The translations under genes and the position numbers were made by a program. 64,000 nt of DNA, from positions 248,001 to 312,000 of the forward strand of contig NZ_JAFEUP010000006.1 of NCBI RefSeq assembly GCF_016901015.1. Direction: 5' to 3'. Source of the DNA: Zestomonas insulae. Lineage in GTDB: Bacteria; Pseudomonadota; Gammaproteobacteria; Pseudomonadales; Pseudomonadaceae. How positions within the stretch are numbered: the stretch's first letter is position 1; each line of letters opens with the position of its first letter. The notes beneath the pieces are model-generated. The model was not told the origin of the DNA. It was given only the letters and a program-made list of their open reading frames with translations, and made no database searches. Below are positions 38,370 to 47,641 of the stretch, one piece after another.

Positions 38370-39923
38370 ATGGCGGGTATAGCAAAACTGCTGAGTGCCT
38401 TGGCACTGGCAGGCGCCGCGTTGGGTGCGCATGCGGCGGACAAGCCGAACATCCTGGTGATCTTTGGCGACGACGTGGGTTACTACAACCTCAGTGCCTA
38501 CAACCAGGGAATGATGGGCTACGAAACGCCGAACATCGACCGCATTGCCAACGAGGGTGCGCTGTTCACCCACGCCTACGGCGAGCAGTCCTGCACCGCC
38601 GGCCGCTCGGCCTTCGCCCTCGGCGAGCATCCGTTCCGCACCGGCCTGCTGACCATCGGCATGCCCGGCGCCGAGCACGGCATCCCTGACTGGGCGCCGA
38701 CCATCGGCGACGTGATGAAGCAGCAGGGCTACACCACCGGCCAGTTCGGCAAGAACCACTTGGGTGACCGCGACAAGCACCTGCCGACCAAGCACGGTTT
38801 CGACGAGTTCTTCGGCAACCTCTATCACCTGAATGCCGAGGAAGAGCCGGAGGGCTACTACTATCCGAAGGACCCGGCGTTCCGCAAAAAGTACGGCCCA
38901 CGCGGGGTGATCCATAGCTATGCCGACGGCAAGATCGAAGACACCGGCCCGCTGAACCGCAAGCGCATGGAGACCATCGATGACGAAGTGGTCCAAGCCA
39001 CCGAGAACTTCATCGACAAGGCGCACAAGGCCGACAAGCCGTTCTTCGTCTGGTTCAACAGCACGCGCATGCATGCCTGGACCCACCTGAAGAAGGAAAT
39101 CGACGGCAAGACTGGCATCGGCCTGTACCCCGACGGCATGGTCGAACATGACGGCCAGATCGGCCAACTGCTCAACAAGCTCGACGAGCTGGGCATCGCC
39201 GACAACACCATCGTCATCTACACCACCGACAACGGCGCGCAGAAAGCCACCTGGCCGGATGGCGGTACCTCGCCGTTCCATGGCGAAAAGGGCAGCAGCA
39301 ACGAGGGCGGTCACCGCGTGCCGCTGCTGGTCAAGTGGCCGGGTGTGCTGAAAGCCGGCAGCCATTACAACAACCTGATCGCGCACAACGACTGGATGCC
39401 GACCTTGGCCGCCGCTGCCGGTGACGCGAATCTGGTCGCCGAGATGGCCAAAGGCAGCGAGCTGAATGGCAAGCAGTTCAAGGTGCACCTGGACGGCTAC
39501 AACTTCCTGCCGTTCTTCAAAGGTGAGGCCAAGGACAGCCCGCGCGAGGAGTACTTCTACTTCTCCCAGGCCGGCGAGCTGAACGCGCTGCGCTGGAAGG
39601 ACTGGAAAATCAGCTTCGCCCAGACCGAAGGCTCGGTCGGCTCGGGATCGCGCAAGGTCACCAACTGGCCGCAGATCGTCAACCTGAAGGCCGACCCGTT
39701 CGAAACCGCGCAACGCGAATCCAGCCTGTTCACCCGCTGGAAGGGCGACCAGATGTGGTTGTTCGTGCCGGTTCAGGCCGAGATCCAGAAGTTCATGGCG
39801 ACCATCCCGCAGTACCCATTCCAGGAGGGCGTTAGCCTCAATCCGGCCAACATCAACTACCAGAGCCTCGCCCTGAAGCGTGCGCTGAGCAGCCTGCAGA
39901 AGGCCCCGGCCAGCGCTCAGTAA
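38370..39923 (+). CDS. Exported formylglycine-dependent sulfatase, copy 3
   Basis: A 517-aa sulfatase with a signal peptide (cleavage around 22, AHAA). It has FGDDVGY for metal binding and C-T-A-G-R with Cys75. It shares the order and spacing of N-terminal blocks with copy 1 at 4042-5625 (PNILVIFGDD, MGYETPNID, FRTGLLTIG), so these two are paralogues. The start has a GGAGA Shine-Dalgarno. It stands between intergenic regions of 231 and 207 bases and may have its own promoter. No AraC-type element was found upstream. Confidence 0.92.
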   Translation: MAGIAKLLSALALAGAALGAHAADKPNILVIFGDDVGYYNLSAYNQGMMGYETPNIDRIANEGALFTHAYGEQSCTAGRSAFALGEHPFRTGLLTIGMPGAEHGIPDWAPTIGDVMKQQGYTTGQFGKNHLGDRDKHLPTKHGFDEFFGNLYHLNAEEEPEGYYYPKDPAFRKKYGPRGVIHSYADGKIEDTGPLNRKRMETIDDEVVQATENFIDKAHKADKPFFVWFNSTRMHAWTHLKKEIDGKTGIGLYPDGMVEHDGQIGQLLNKLDELGIADNTIVIYTTDNGAQKATWPDGGTSPFHGEKGSSNEGGHRVPLLVKWPGVLKAGSHYNNLIAHNDWMPTLAAAAGDANLVAEMAKGSELNGKQFKVHLDGYNFLPFFKGEAKDSPREEYFYFSQAGELNALRWKDWKISFAQTEGSVGSGSRKVTNWPQIVNLKADPFETAQRESSLFTRWKGDQMWLFVPVQAEIQKFMATIPQYPFQEGVSLNPANINYQSLALKRALSSLQKAPASAQ

Positions 39924-39973
39924 CGCCCCTCCCAACCTGCCTCGGAATGCGCTAGCCGGGGCAGGCACAAACC

Positions 39974-40035
39974 AGCGCCAGCCTTGCTGGCGCCGCTGTG
40001 TGCCTCGGCCGTTTTCCCCCTCGGAGGGAGGGGGC
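39974..40035. repeat. Stem-loop and CCCTC-family repeat after sulfatase copy 3
   Basis: AGCGCCAGC (39974-39982) pairs with GCTGGCGC (39986-39993). A CCCCCTC/GGAGGGAGGGGG element follows (about 40017-40035). There is no T-run; these are probably extragenic repeats that may also stabilise the sulfatase transcript. Confidence 0.4.
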
Positions 40036-40130
40036 TGGTGCGGATGGCGAGCCTATATGGTGATGAACAGAACACTCCGCGGCACTGCCGCGTGAAGGTT
40101 GCCGAAGTCATCCATTTGAGGCTCTTTCCC

Positions 40131-41282
40131 ATGCTATCGATGGCATTCAATACCACCCGCTCGATGGTCATCGAGCGCGGTGCCGCCACCCGTCTCGCCA
40201 CCCACGTGCGTGGCCTGGGCGGCAGCTCGGTGCTGCTGGTCACCGACGCCGGCGTCGTCGCCGCGGGCCTGCTCGACGGCGTGCTGGCCGGCTTTGCCGA
40301 GGCCGGCGTGCCGGTGCAGGTGTTCGCCGAGGTGCAGGCTGATCCACCTGAGTCGGTGATTCTCGCCGCGGTGGAAGCAGGCAAGGCCTGCGGCGCGGAC
40401 TGCGTGGTTGGCTTTGGCGGCGGTAGTTCACTGGACGCCGCCAAGCTCGCTGCCCTGCTGATTCGCGGTGGCGAGGAGCTGACCCAGATCTACGGCATCA
40501 ACGTCAGCAAGGGGCAACGCCTGCCGCTGATCCTGGTGCCGACCACCGCTGGTACCGGCTCCGAGGTGACCTCGGTGTCGGTGGTTACCACCGGTGAGGG
40601 CCAAAAGAACGTGGTCTATTCGCCGACCCTGCTGCCCGACCTGGCGGTGCTGGACGCTGAGCTGACGCTCGGCCTGCCGGCGCATATCACCGCGGCGACT
40701 GGCATCGACGCCATGGTCCACGCGGTGGAGGCCTACACCAGTCGCAATCTGAAGAACCCGATCTCCGACTGCCTGGCGCGCGAGGCGCTGCGCCTGCTGT
40801 CCGGCAGCCTGCAGCAAGCCTGCCGTGACGGTGCCGATCTGGTCGCGCGGGAAAATATGCTGATGGGTGCCTGCCTGGCCGGCATGGCTTTCGCCAACTC
40901 ACCGGTGGCTGCCGTGCATGCGCTGGCCTACCCGATCGGCGCGCGCTTCCATGTGCCGCACGGGGTGTCCAATGCCCTGGTCCTCGGCCCGGTGATGCGC
41001 TTCAACCTCGACAGCGTGGCGCCGCTGTACGCGCAACTCGCCGAGATCGTGCTGCCGAACCTGACCGGCAGCGACCACGACAAGGCCCGCGCCCTGGCCG
41101 ATCACCTCGGCGGCCTGGCCGGCGCGCTGCAGCTGCCGACCCGCCTGCGCGACGTGGGCATCGGCGAGGCCGATATCGAGAGCCTGGCGGTGGATGCGAT
41201 GAAGCAGCAGCGCCTGCTCGGCAACAACCCGCGCGAGGTCCAGCTGGACGACGTCCGCGCCATCTACCGAGAAGTTCTATGA
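40131..41282 (+). CDS. Iron-containing alcohol dehydrogenase
   Basis: A 383-aa group III alcohol dehydrogenase converting an alcohol to an aldehyde with NAD(P). The cofactor motif GGGSSLDAAK is at about 96-105. The metal ligands are D193, H197 (GIDAMVHAVEAY), H262 and H276 (HVPHGVSNAL). The ATG at 40131 has GAGG 9 bases upstream; ATG at 40140 is an alternative. The gene overlaps the thioesterase start (ATGA), and an aldehyde dehydrogenase follows, so the set would oxidise an alcohol to an acid. The alcohol may be that released by the upstream sulfatase (inference). Confidence 0.92.
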   Translation: MLSMAFNTTRSMVIERGAATRLATHVRGLGGSSVLLVTDAGVVAAGLLDGVLAGFAEAGVPVQVFAEVQADPPESVILAAVEAGKACGADCVVGFGGGSSLDAAKLAALLIRGGEELTQIYGINVSKGQRLPLILVPTTAGTGSEVTSVSVVTTGEGQKNVVYSPTLLPDLAVLDAELTLGLPAHITAATGIDAMVHAVEAYTSRNLKNPISDCLAREALRLLSGSLQQACRDGADLVARENMLMGACLAGMAFANSPVAAVHALAYPIGARFHVPHGVSNALVLGPVMRFNLDSVAPLYAQLAEIVLPNLTGSDHDKARALADHLGGLAGALQLPTRLRDVGIGEADIESLAVDAMKQQRLLGNNPREVQLDDVRAIYREVL

Positions 41283-41716
41283 GCAACAAAGCCCCCCGTC
41301 CTCGCCGCGAGGACTTCCGCCGTTCCTACACCCTCGGCACGCGCTGGGGCGACCATGATTCCTATGGTCACGTGCAGAACGTCGTCTACTACTCGTTCTT
41401 CGATTCGGCGATCACCCAGTTCCTCGTCGAGCAGGGCACCCTGGACATCGACAACAGCCCGGTCATCGGCCTGATCGTCGAGTCGAGCTGCACCTTCTTC
41501 TCGTCGATCACCTTCCCCGATCAGGTGACCATCGGCCTGCGCATCGCCCACCTGGGCAACAGCAGCGCGCGCTACGAGCTGGGGGTGTTCCGCAACGGCG
41601 AGAGCGAGGCGTCGGCACTCGGCTACGTGGTTTACGTGTATGTCGATCGGGCCAGCAACAAGCCGGTGGCCATCCCCCAGCTGGTGCGCGACGAGCTGCT
41701 CACCCTGGTCGACTAG
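41279..41716 (+). CDS. Hotdog-fold acyl-CoA thioesterase (4HBT type), copy 2
   Basis: A 145-aa single hotdog domain with the block RWGDHDSYGHVQNVVYYSFF, whose Asp is the expected catalytic residue. It is a paralogue of the protein at 6571-7011 (same length and motif order, for example VGLVVETHCSYFSSI versus IGLIVESSCTFFSSI). It is translationally coupled to the iron alcohol dehydrogenase. A thioesterase between alcohol and aldehyde dehydrogenases suggests release of a free acid or CoA recycling in this module. Confidence 0.9.
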   Translation: MSNKAPRPRREDFRRSYTLGTRWGDHDSYGHVQNVVYYSFFDSAITQFLVEQGTLDIDNSPVIGLIVESSCTFFSSITFPDQVTIGLRIAHLGNSSARYELGVFRNGESEASALGYVVYVYVDRASNKPVAIPQLVRDELLTLVD

Positions 41717-41820
41717 TTGTCGCTTCGCTGGCGCCCCGGTCGCCGCCACGTGGCTGGCGGGGGACGTCGAGTTTTCTACGGCTATGTCTCCGGTAACGGG
41801 TGCCTGGACGCGGGCGTTTT

Positions 41821-41889
41821 GTAGGAGCGGATTTATCCGCGAAGAGGGCGGCTCCGTGCCACCTGCATCGCGAATGAATTCGCTCCTAC
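41821..41889. repeat. Pseudomonas REP pair (BIME)
   Basis: GTAGGAGCGGATTTATCCGC and the inverted copy GCGAATGAATTCGCTCCTAC are the well-known Pseudomonas REP units in head-to-head orientation, separated by a short spacer. They lie between the thioesterase and the aldehyde dehydrogenase genes and support the genus assignment. Confidence 0.85.
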
Positions 41890-41931
41890 GGACATAGCTT
41901 TTTCTATCCCTTTCAGCCTGCAGGAAATGCC

Positions 41932-43515
41932 ATGTCCCTGACCGGTTACAACTTCATCGCCGGCGTGCGCAGCGCTGCCGGCACCCTTCTGCTCAACAGC
42001 TTCGATGCCGGCACTGGCGAAGCCTTGCCCGGCAGCTTCGTGCAGGCCACCGCAGAAGAAGTCGATGCCGCCGCGCGGGGCGCCGAGGCCGCCTACCCGG
42101 CGTTCCGCAGCCTGGCGCCGGCCCGACGCGCCGAGTTCCTCGACGCCATCGCCGCTGAACTGGACGCGCTGGACGCCAGCTTCCTCGCCACCGTGACCCG
42201 TGAGACCGCGTTGCCGCCGGCGCGCGTGCTGAGCGAGCGGGCGCGCACCAGCAACCAGCTGCGCCTGTTCGCCCAGGCGCTGCGCCGCGGTGATTTCCTC
42301 GGCGCGCGCATCGACCGCGCGCAACCCGGGCGCCAGCCGCTGCCGCGCGCCGATCTGCGCCAGTGCCGCCTGGGCGTCGGCCCGGTGGCGGTGTTCGGCG
42401 CCGCCAACTTCCCGCTGGCGTTCTCCACCGCCGGTGGTGACACTGCCGCGGCGCTGGCCGCCGGCTGCCCGGTGATCGTCAAGGCGCACAGCGGCCACAT
42501 GGCCACCGCCGAGTACGTGGCCGGTGCCATTGTCCGTGCCGCACTGGCCACCGGCATGCCCGCCGGGGTGTTCAGCATGATCTACGGCAGTGGGGTCGGC
42601 GAGCTGCTGGTCAAGCATCCGGCGATCCAGGCGGTCGGTTTCACCGGCTCGCTCAAGGGTGGTCGCGCGCTGTGCGATCTGGCCGCGGCGCGCCCGCAGC
42701 CGATCCCGGTGTTCGCCGAGATGAGCAGCATCAATCCGGTGGTGCTGCTACCCGAGGCACTGCAGCAGCGCGGCGAGCGCATTGCCGAAGAGCTGGCCGC
42801 CTCCGTGGTGCTCGGCTGTGGACAGTTCTGCACCAACCCGGGCCTGGTGCTCGGCATCCGTTCGCCAGAACTGAGTGCCTTCCTCGAGCGTTTCACCGCG
42901 CGCATGGCTGACCAGCCGGCGCAGACCATGCTCAACGCCGGCATCCTGCGCAGCTACGAGCACGGTGTCGCGGCCCTGCATGCGCACCCCGGCGTGCGCC
43001 ATCTGGCAGGCGCGGCGCAAGCCGGCCGGCAGGCGCAGCCGCAGGTGTTCCAGGCCGACGCCAGCCTGCTGCTGAGCGGCGACGAATTGCTCCAGGAAGA
43101 AGTCTTCGGGCCGCTCACCGTGGTCGTCGAAGTGGCCGATGCCGCCGAGCTGCAGCGCGCTTTGCAGGCGCTGCGCGGCCAGCTGGCGGCGACGCTGATT
43201 GGTGAGCCTGGCGATCTGCAGCGCTTCCGCCATCTGGTGCCGCTGCTCGAGCACAAGGCCGGACGCCTGCTGGTCAACGGCTACCCGACCGGCGTGGAAG
43301 TCTGCGACGCCATGGTGCACGGCGGCCCCTATCCGGCCACCTCGGATGCCCGCGGCACGTCGGTCGGCACCGTTGCGATCGACCGCTTCCTGCGCCCGCT
43401 GTGCTACCAGAACTACCCCGATGAACTGCTGCCGGAAGCCCTGCAGGACGCCAACCCGCTCGGCCTGCTGCGTTTGCTGGATGGGGTGCCGAGCCGCGAG
43501 CCCGTGCAGCGCTAG
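41932..43515 (+). CDS. Aldehyde dehydrogenase, NADP-type (ketoglutarate-semialdehyde/fatty-aldehyde branch)
   Basis: A 527-aa aldehyde dehydrogenase with catalytic Cys300 (GQFCTNPG), Glu263 (FAEMSSINP), Asn159 and Lys184. The FGAANFPLAF and SINPVVLLPEAL blocks belong to the branch containing alpha-ketoglutarate semialdehyde and NADP-dependent fatty aldehyde dehydrogenases. It would oxidise the aldehyde made by the iron alcohol dehydrogenase. A 215-base gap with a REP pair separates it from the thioesterase, so co-transcription is likely but not certain. A long hairpin follows at 43529-43578. Confidence 0.92.
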   Translation: MSLTGYNFIAGVRSAAGTLLLNSFDAGTGEALPGSFVQATAEEVDAAARGAEAAYPAFRSLAPARRAEFLDAIAAELDALDASFLATVTRETALPPARVLSERARTSNQLRLFAQALRRGDFLGARIDRAQPGRQPLPRADLRQCRLGVGPVAVFGAANFPLAFSTAGGDTAAALAAGCPVIVKAHSGHMATAEYVAGAIVRAALATGMPAGVFSMIYGSGVGELLVKHPAIQAVGFTGSLKGGRALCDLAAARPQPIPVFAEMSSINPVVLLPEALQQRGERIAEELAASVVLGCGQFCTNPGLVLGIRSPELSAFLERFTARMADQPAQTMLNAGILRSYEHGVAALHAHPGVRHLAGAAQAGRQAQPQVFQADASLLLSGDELLQEEVFGPLTVVVEVADAAELQRALQALRGQLAATLIGEPGDLQRFRHLVPLLEHKAGRLLVNGYPTGVEVCDAMVHGGPYPATSDARGTSVGTVAIDRFLRPLCYQNYPDELLPEALQDANPLGLLRLLDGVPSREPVQR

Positions 43516-43528
43516 CCCCGCGCGCTAG

Positions 43529-43578
43529 CGGCATGCGTCAGCGCCCCTCATCACGGGAGGGGCGCCTGGCGCATGCCG
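43529..43578. terminator. Long hairpin after the aldehyde dehydrogenase
   Basis: CGGCATGCG-N3-GCGCCCCTC pairs with GAGGGGCGC-N4-CGCATGCCG. It is strong but lacks a T-run, so it is either an intrinsic terminator variant or an extragenic palindrome. It overlaps the earliest ATG of the next reading frame, which argues for the downstream GTG start at 43651. Confidence 0.5.
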
Positions 43579-43650
43579 GCCGCTATCGTGGCCAGCCTGA
43601 AAGACCCGTCGCCGCGTGGCGCGGGTGTGTTGCTGCAAGAGGTAAAGGTC

Positions 43651-44514
43651 GTGAACCGTAGGCTTTCCACCCTCGCCGGCCAGCCCCGGCGACTCGACGG
43701 TGGGGTGATGTTCGGCGCGACGCCCCGGCCGTTGTGGGCCGCCTGGATGACCCCCGATCACAACAACCAGATCAGCCTGGCTTCGCGTGCGCTGCTGGTG
43801 CAGCAAGAACAGCAGAACATCCTGGTGCTGGCCGGCAGCGACAGCCTGCTGGCACCGCTGCCGCGCGCCTGTCGCTGCCAACCGCACAGCGTCGGTCTGC
43901 TCGACAGCCTGGCGCGGCACGGGCTGCGCGAAGAGGATGTCCACCTGGTACTGCTCACCCACCTGCAAGCCCGGCTGCCCCCGGAGCTGCAGGCTGCGCT
44001 GCGCGGCGGCGAGCTGCCGCGCCTGCTGTTCCCGCGCGCGCGTTACCTGGTCGGCGAGCGCCATTGGCTGCGCGCACAGCGCCCGCATCCGCTGGACCGC
44101 GCGCTGTTCGTCGCGCCGCTCATTAGCCAGCTGGAAAGCAGCGGGCGCCTGGTGCTGATCGACCGCAGCAGCTCGGCGTTGCTGGGCCCCGGCTGGCACC
44201 TGCAGAGCAGCGATGGCTTCACCCCGGGGCAGTTGCTGCCAGAGATCGACATGCCCGCCGGCAAGGTGATCTTCGCTGGCGACCTGCTGCCCGGTGCACC
44301 CTGGCTGCGGCTCGACGTGACCAGCGCGCTGGACCGCAATCCCGAATGCCTGGTCGAGGAGAAGGAACGCCTGCTCGACCACCTGGTGGCGATCGGCGGC
44401 CGGCTGGTGCTGGCCCGCGATCCCGAGGTGGCGATGCTCAGGGTCAATCGCGATCGGCAATCGCGCTACCAGCCGTTCGACCAACACGCCGAGCTCACTC
44501 GGCTCGACAGCTGA
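43651..44514 (+). CDS. Metallo-beta-lactamase-fold protein with degenerate metal site
   Basis: A 287-aa protein whose layout matches AHL-lactonase-like MBL hydrolases: an N-terminal LDGGVMFGATPRPLW block, a QNILVLAGSDS-type strand, the VHLVLLTHLQARL segment, DGFTPGQLL and IFAGDLLP. The ligand motif HxHxDH is reduced to HLQARL (104-109) and the His of GHTPG is Phe190; only Asp211 of the FAGD block remains. It should therefore not bind two metals or hydrolyse like its relatives. The GTG start at 43651 has AGAGG upstream and avoids the hairpin at 43529-43578. Its role is unknown; it may be a binding or regulatory protein. Confidence 0.75.
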   Translation: MNRRLSTLAGQPRRLDGGVMFGATPRPLWAAWMTPDHNNQISLASRALLVQQEQQNILVLAGSDSLLAPLPRACRCQPHSVGLLDSLARHGLREEDVHLVLLTHLQARLPPELQAALRGGELPRLLFPRARYLVGERHWLRAQRPHPLDRALFVAPLISQLESSGRLVLIDRSSSALLGPGWHLQSSDGFTPGQLLPEIDMPAGKVIFAGDLLPGAPWLRLDVTSALDRNPECLVEEKERLLDHLVAIGGRLVLARDPEVAMLRVNRDRQSRYQPFDQHAELTRLDS

Positions 44515-44663
44515 GCGCTTGCCGCCGTCGCGTTAGTCGGCAGTAGCCCGCATGGCAGTGGCGAATCCGCTAGCTGCGCTTCGCCTGCGGCACTGCGTTG
44601 CCAATCACTACCCTCGAACAGCCCGGCGGCGCCTATGGCCCCGCCGGTTGCTCGGCTGCGCGC

Positions 44664-45410
44664 TCAGCGCGTGCCGCACTGGATGTCGAGGGTCAGTGCA
44701 TTCAGGTAGGCGTTCTCGATCACGTGCTGCACCAGCGCGGCGAACTCGCTCGGCAGGCCCATGCGGCGCGGGAACAGCAGGCTGCCAACGATGCTTTCCG
44801 AGACCTTCGCCGGCATGCCGGCCGACATGCCGGACTCGAACAGTCCAGGCGCCAGGGTCACCACACGGATGCCATGTTCGGCCAGGTCGCGGGCGATCGG
44901 CAGGGTCATGCCGATCACACCGGCCTTACTGGCGCTGTAGGCGGCCTGGCCCATCTGTCCTTCGCGGGCCGCGCCGGAGGCGGTGTTGATAATCACGCCG
45001 CGCTCGCCGGTGTCTTCAGGGTCGTTCGCACTCATCGCCAAGGCGGCGTGGCGGATGATGTTGAAGGTGCCGGTGAGGTTGACGGCGAGCACGCGGTTCC
45101 ACAGATCGCTGGGGAACAGCTGGCCTTTCGACAAGGTCTTGCACGGGCCGAGGATGCCGGCGCAGTTCACCGCGATATGGATCTGCCCGTACGTCTCGAG
45201 CACCGCGTCGATGCCGGCCTGCACGCTGGCTTCATCGGCCACGTTCACCGCGATGCCTTTGAGCTGCGGGCCGAGCGCGGCGCTGAGTTTCTCTTGGTCG
45301 AGATCGAAGCCGACCACGGTGGCGCCTGCGGCCGCCAGGGCCTGGCAGGTGGCCAGGCCGAGTCCGGATGCCGCGCCGGTGACGATCGCGACTTTGTTGT
45401 CCAGTTTCAT
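44664..45410 (-). CDS. SDR, 3-hydroxyacyl-CoA dehydrogenase type II-like
   Basis: A 248-aa SDR with TGAASGLG (11-18), NCAG (82-85; Cys in place of the usual second Asn), Ser145 and Y158/K162. The NCAG motif and the C-terminal GMSAGMPAKV and LFPRRMGLPSEFA blocks match the HSD10/3-hydroxyacyl-CoA dehydrogenase type II group, which oxidises branched or steroid-like hydroxyacyl-CoAs. It is divergent from the second DUF1302 gene and convergent with the MBL-fold gene, so it is transcribed alone. Confidence 0.92.
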   Translation of the reverse strand: MKLDNKVAIVTGAASGLGLATCQALAAAGATVVGFDLDQEKLSAALGPQLKGIAVNVADEASVQAGIDAVLETYGQIHIAVNCAGILGPCKTLSKGQLFPSDLWNRVLAVNLTGTFNIIRHAALAMSANDPEDTGERGVIINTASGAAREGQMGQAAYSASKAGVIGMTLPIARDLAEHGIRVVTLAPGLFESGMSAGMPAKVSESIVGSLLFPRRMGLPSEFAALVQHVIENAYLNALTLDIQCGTR

Positions 45411-45724
45411 GAAAGGGGCTCTCTTGCACTGAGGGTTCGCGGCGATGGTAGGTAATGGCCGCGGACGCCGGGCCTCCCATAAGAGGGGGTGGCCAACCCC
45501 CACCTGCGCAAGTGCCCGGGCGCCCTGGCCCGGTGGCTCTGGATGCGGGCCTTGTGCCGCTCCGCCCCCTCAATTCGGATGCTGGCAAATCCCCCTTCAG
45601 TGGGAGGGGGAGGATTCCTATCCCGCTGGCAGGCTAGTGACGCTCGATCCGTTGATTGAGGTTCATCTGACTGAGCGGGGAGTCGGCGCGCAGTCGTGAT
45701 TTGGCGAGATAGGAGACACCCAAG
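45411..45724. other. 314-base divergent intergenic region, no gene
   Basis: No plausible gene is seen between the SDR and the second DUF1302 gene. The stretch holds a small palindrome GGGGGT-N5-ACCCCC (45485-45501) and a CCCTC-family repeat (45591-45611). Both promoters should lie here, but no clear boxes or AraC-type element were found. Confidence 0.6.
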
Positions 45725-47443
45725 ATGACGAATAACAAGAACAAGTCGAAACAGATTCAGCTTGTCAGCTCCTCTGCGCTGCGTTTGACGGCATTGGCGC
45801 TGTGCATTGCGGCCGCTGGCCAGGTGGGGGCTTTCGAGATCGATACCGGTAACGAGGACCTGCAGCTGCGCTTCGATAACACGCTGCGCTACAACATCGG
45901 TCAGCGTCTGGACAGCCAGTCCAAGGCCATTCTCGGCAACGCGAACAACGACGACGGTGATCGCAACTTCAACAAGCACAGCATGGTTGCCAACCGTCTC
46001 GACATCCTCACCGAGACCGACCTGGTCTATAAGGGCAAGTACGGCGCGCGGGTCAGTGCGGCGAGCTGGTACGACCAGGCCTATGAAGGTGATCTGGATG
46101 GTGACAACACCGCGACCTCCAACCATCTGCAAGATGGTCGGCCGGCACAAGGTCTGAGCAACTACGCCACGCGCTACTACCGCGGGCCGTCCGGCGAGAT
46201 CATGGATGCCTTCGTGTTCGGCTCCTTCGACCTCGGCAACATGCCGCTGAACGCCCGTTTCGGCCGTCACACGGTCAACTGGGGCGAGTCGCTGCTCGGT
46301 AGCGGCGCGATCCATGGTATCTCCTACGGCCAGGCGCCGCTCGACCAGGCCAAGGCCCTGGCGCTGCCGGGCGTGGAAGCCAAGGAGCTGTACCTGCCGC
46401 GCACCCAGATTTCCGCGCAATTGCAGGCCACCTCCGAACTGTCCTTTGCCGCGCAGTACTTCCTGGAGTGGCGTCCTTCGCGCGTGCCGGAGGCCGGTAC
46501 CTACCTGGGCTTCAGTGACGCCTTCCTGCAGGGCGGCGAGTCCCTCGTTCTGGGGGGGAGGCGTGTCGGGCATGGCGACGATATCGAGCCGGAGGACCGT
46601 GGCGACTGGGGCGTGATGGCGCGCTGGAGCCCGGAGTGGCTGGACGGCACCCTCGGCTTCTACGTGCGCAACTTCTCCGACACCCAGCCGCAGCTCATTC
46701 AGATGATTACGGTGGGATCGCCCGCGCTTAATTGCACCACGACGTCCTGCAAATACTTCGCGAACTACGGCGACGACATCGACATGTACGGCCTGAGCCT
46801 GTCGAAGGAAGTCGGCGGCATCAGCTTCGGTGCGGACCTCAACTATCGCCGCAACATGCCGCTGAACAGCGGCGCGGTGACGGTGACCTCGCCCGCCCGG
46901 CTGCCGGACGATGGCGATGTCCTCGGTGCCCGCGGCGACACCCTGCACGGGGTGCTCAACGCGATCGGCTCGCTCAGCCCGACGGCGGTGTACGACGGCG
47001 CTTCCTGGTCGGCCGAGCTGACGGCGAGCCGTTGGCTGTCGGTCACCGACGACCCGAACAACGTGTTCAAAGGGACCTCCCTGTACAAGTCCAACCCGCT
47101 CAACATCGATGCGGTGACTCGCAGTGCCTATGGCGCGGCGGTGAACTTCACGCCGGTCTGGTACCAGGTGTTCCCGGGTGGCGACGTGTCCTTGCCGCTC
47201 AGCTACTCGCGCGGCCTGAACGGCAACTCCGCAGTCGCCTCCGGCGGCAACGAAGATGCCGGCAGCTACGCGGTCGGCGTGGCTCTGGACCTGTACAGCC
47301 GCTACCGCTTCGACCTGAAGTATGTCGACTACTTTGGCGACATCTCGAAGAACCCCAATGGCTCCCTGCGCACCACCAGTGGCGCTCAGTCGGCCCTGGA
47401 AGACCGCGGCGCGGTGTTCTTCACCTTCAAAACCACGCTCTGA
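45725..47443 (+). CDS. DUF1302 family outer-membrane protein, copy 2
   Basis: A 572-aa protein with a longer-than-usual positively charged N-terminus and a signal peptide (cleavage around residue 37, VGA). The mature part shows alternating beta strands and the DUF1302 block NARFGRHTVNWGESLLGSG. It is divergent in sequence from copy 1. It is followed by the YCF48-like and MMPL genes on the same strand. That trio recurs in bacterial steroid and hydrophobic-compound clusters, suggesting a trans-envelope transport function (established association, mechanism unknown). Confidence 0.9.
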   Translation: MTNNKNKSKQIQLVSSSALRLTALALCIAAAGQVGAFEIDTGNEDLQLRFDNTLRYNIGQRLDSQSKAILGNANNDDGDRNFNKHSMVANRLDILTETDLVYKGKYGARVSAASWYDQAYEGDLDGDNTATSNHLQDGRPAQGLSNYATRYYRGPSGEIMDAFVFGSFDLGNMPLNARFGRHTVNWGESLLGSGAIHGISYGQAPLDQAKALALPGVEAKELYLPRTQISAQLQATSELSFAAQYFLEWRPSRVPEAGTYLGFSDAFLQGGESLVLGGRRVGHGDDIEPEDRGDWGVMARWSPEWLDGTLGFYVRNFSDTQPQLIQMITVGSPALNCTTTSCKYFANYGDDIDMYGLSLSKEVGGISFGADLNYRRNMPLNSGAVTVTSPARLPDDGDVLGARGDTLHGVLNAIGSLSPTAVYDGASWSAELTASRWLSVTDDPNNVFKGTSLYKSNPLNIDAVTRSAYGAAVNFTPVWYQVFPGGDVSLPLSYSRGLNGNSAVASGGNEDAGSYAVGVALDLYSRYRFDLKYVDYFGDISKNPNGSLRTTSGAQSALEDRGAVFFTFKTTL

Positions 47444-47455
47444 CCTCAGCGCGAT

Positions 47456-47481
47456 CCACCCGGCCGCTGGCTGCCGGGTGG
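47456..47481 (+). terminator. Stem-loop after DUF1302 copy 2
   Basis: CCACCCGGC pairs with GCCGGGTGG around an 8-base loop, 13 bases after the stop codon. There is no T-run, so it may be an attenuator or mRNA-stabilising hairpin rather than a full terminator. Confidence 0.45.
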
Positions 47482-47641
47482 GGCCTTCGCCTCACCGTCC
47501 CCGCGGTGGGGCGATGGCTTTTCTCCATGCGTGGTTCACGCCGGCATGACAGGGACGCCGATTCATTGGCTCCGAGCAGGATGGTCCTGCTCTTGCCGTT
47601 CCGCAGTAGGCGCTTAGGCGCACCGATTCGAGGGTACAAAC

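Noticed and set aside
43573-43650. An upstream ATG start (43573) for the MBL-fold protein
   Set aside because: It lies inside a long hairpin and adds 26 residues unlike the family. The GTG at 43651 has a ribosome binding site and fits the usual N-terminus.
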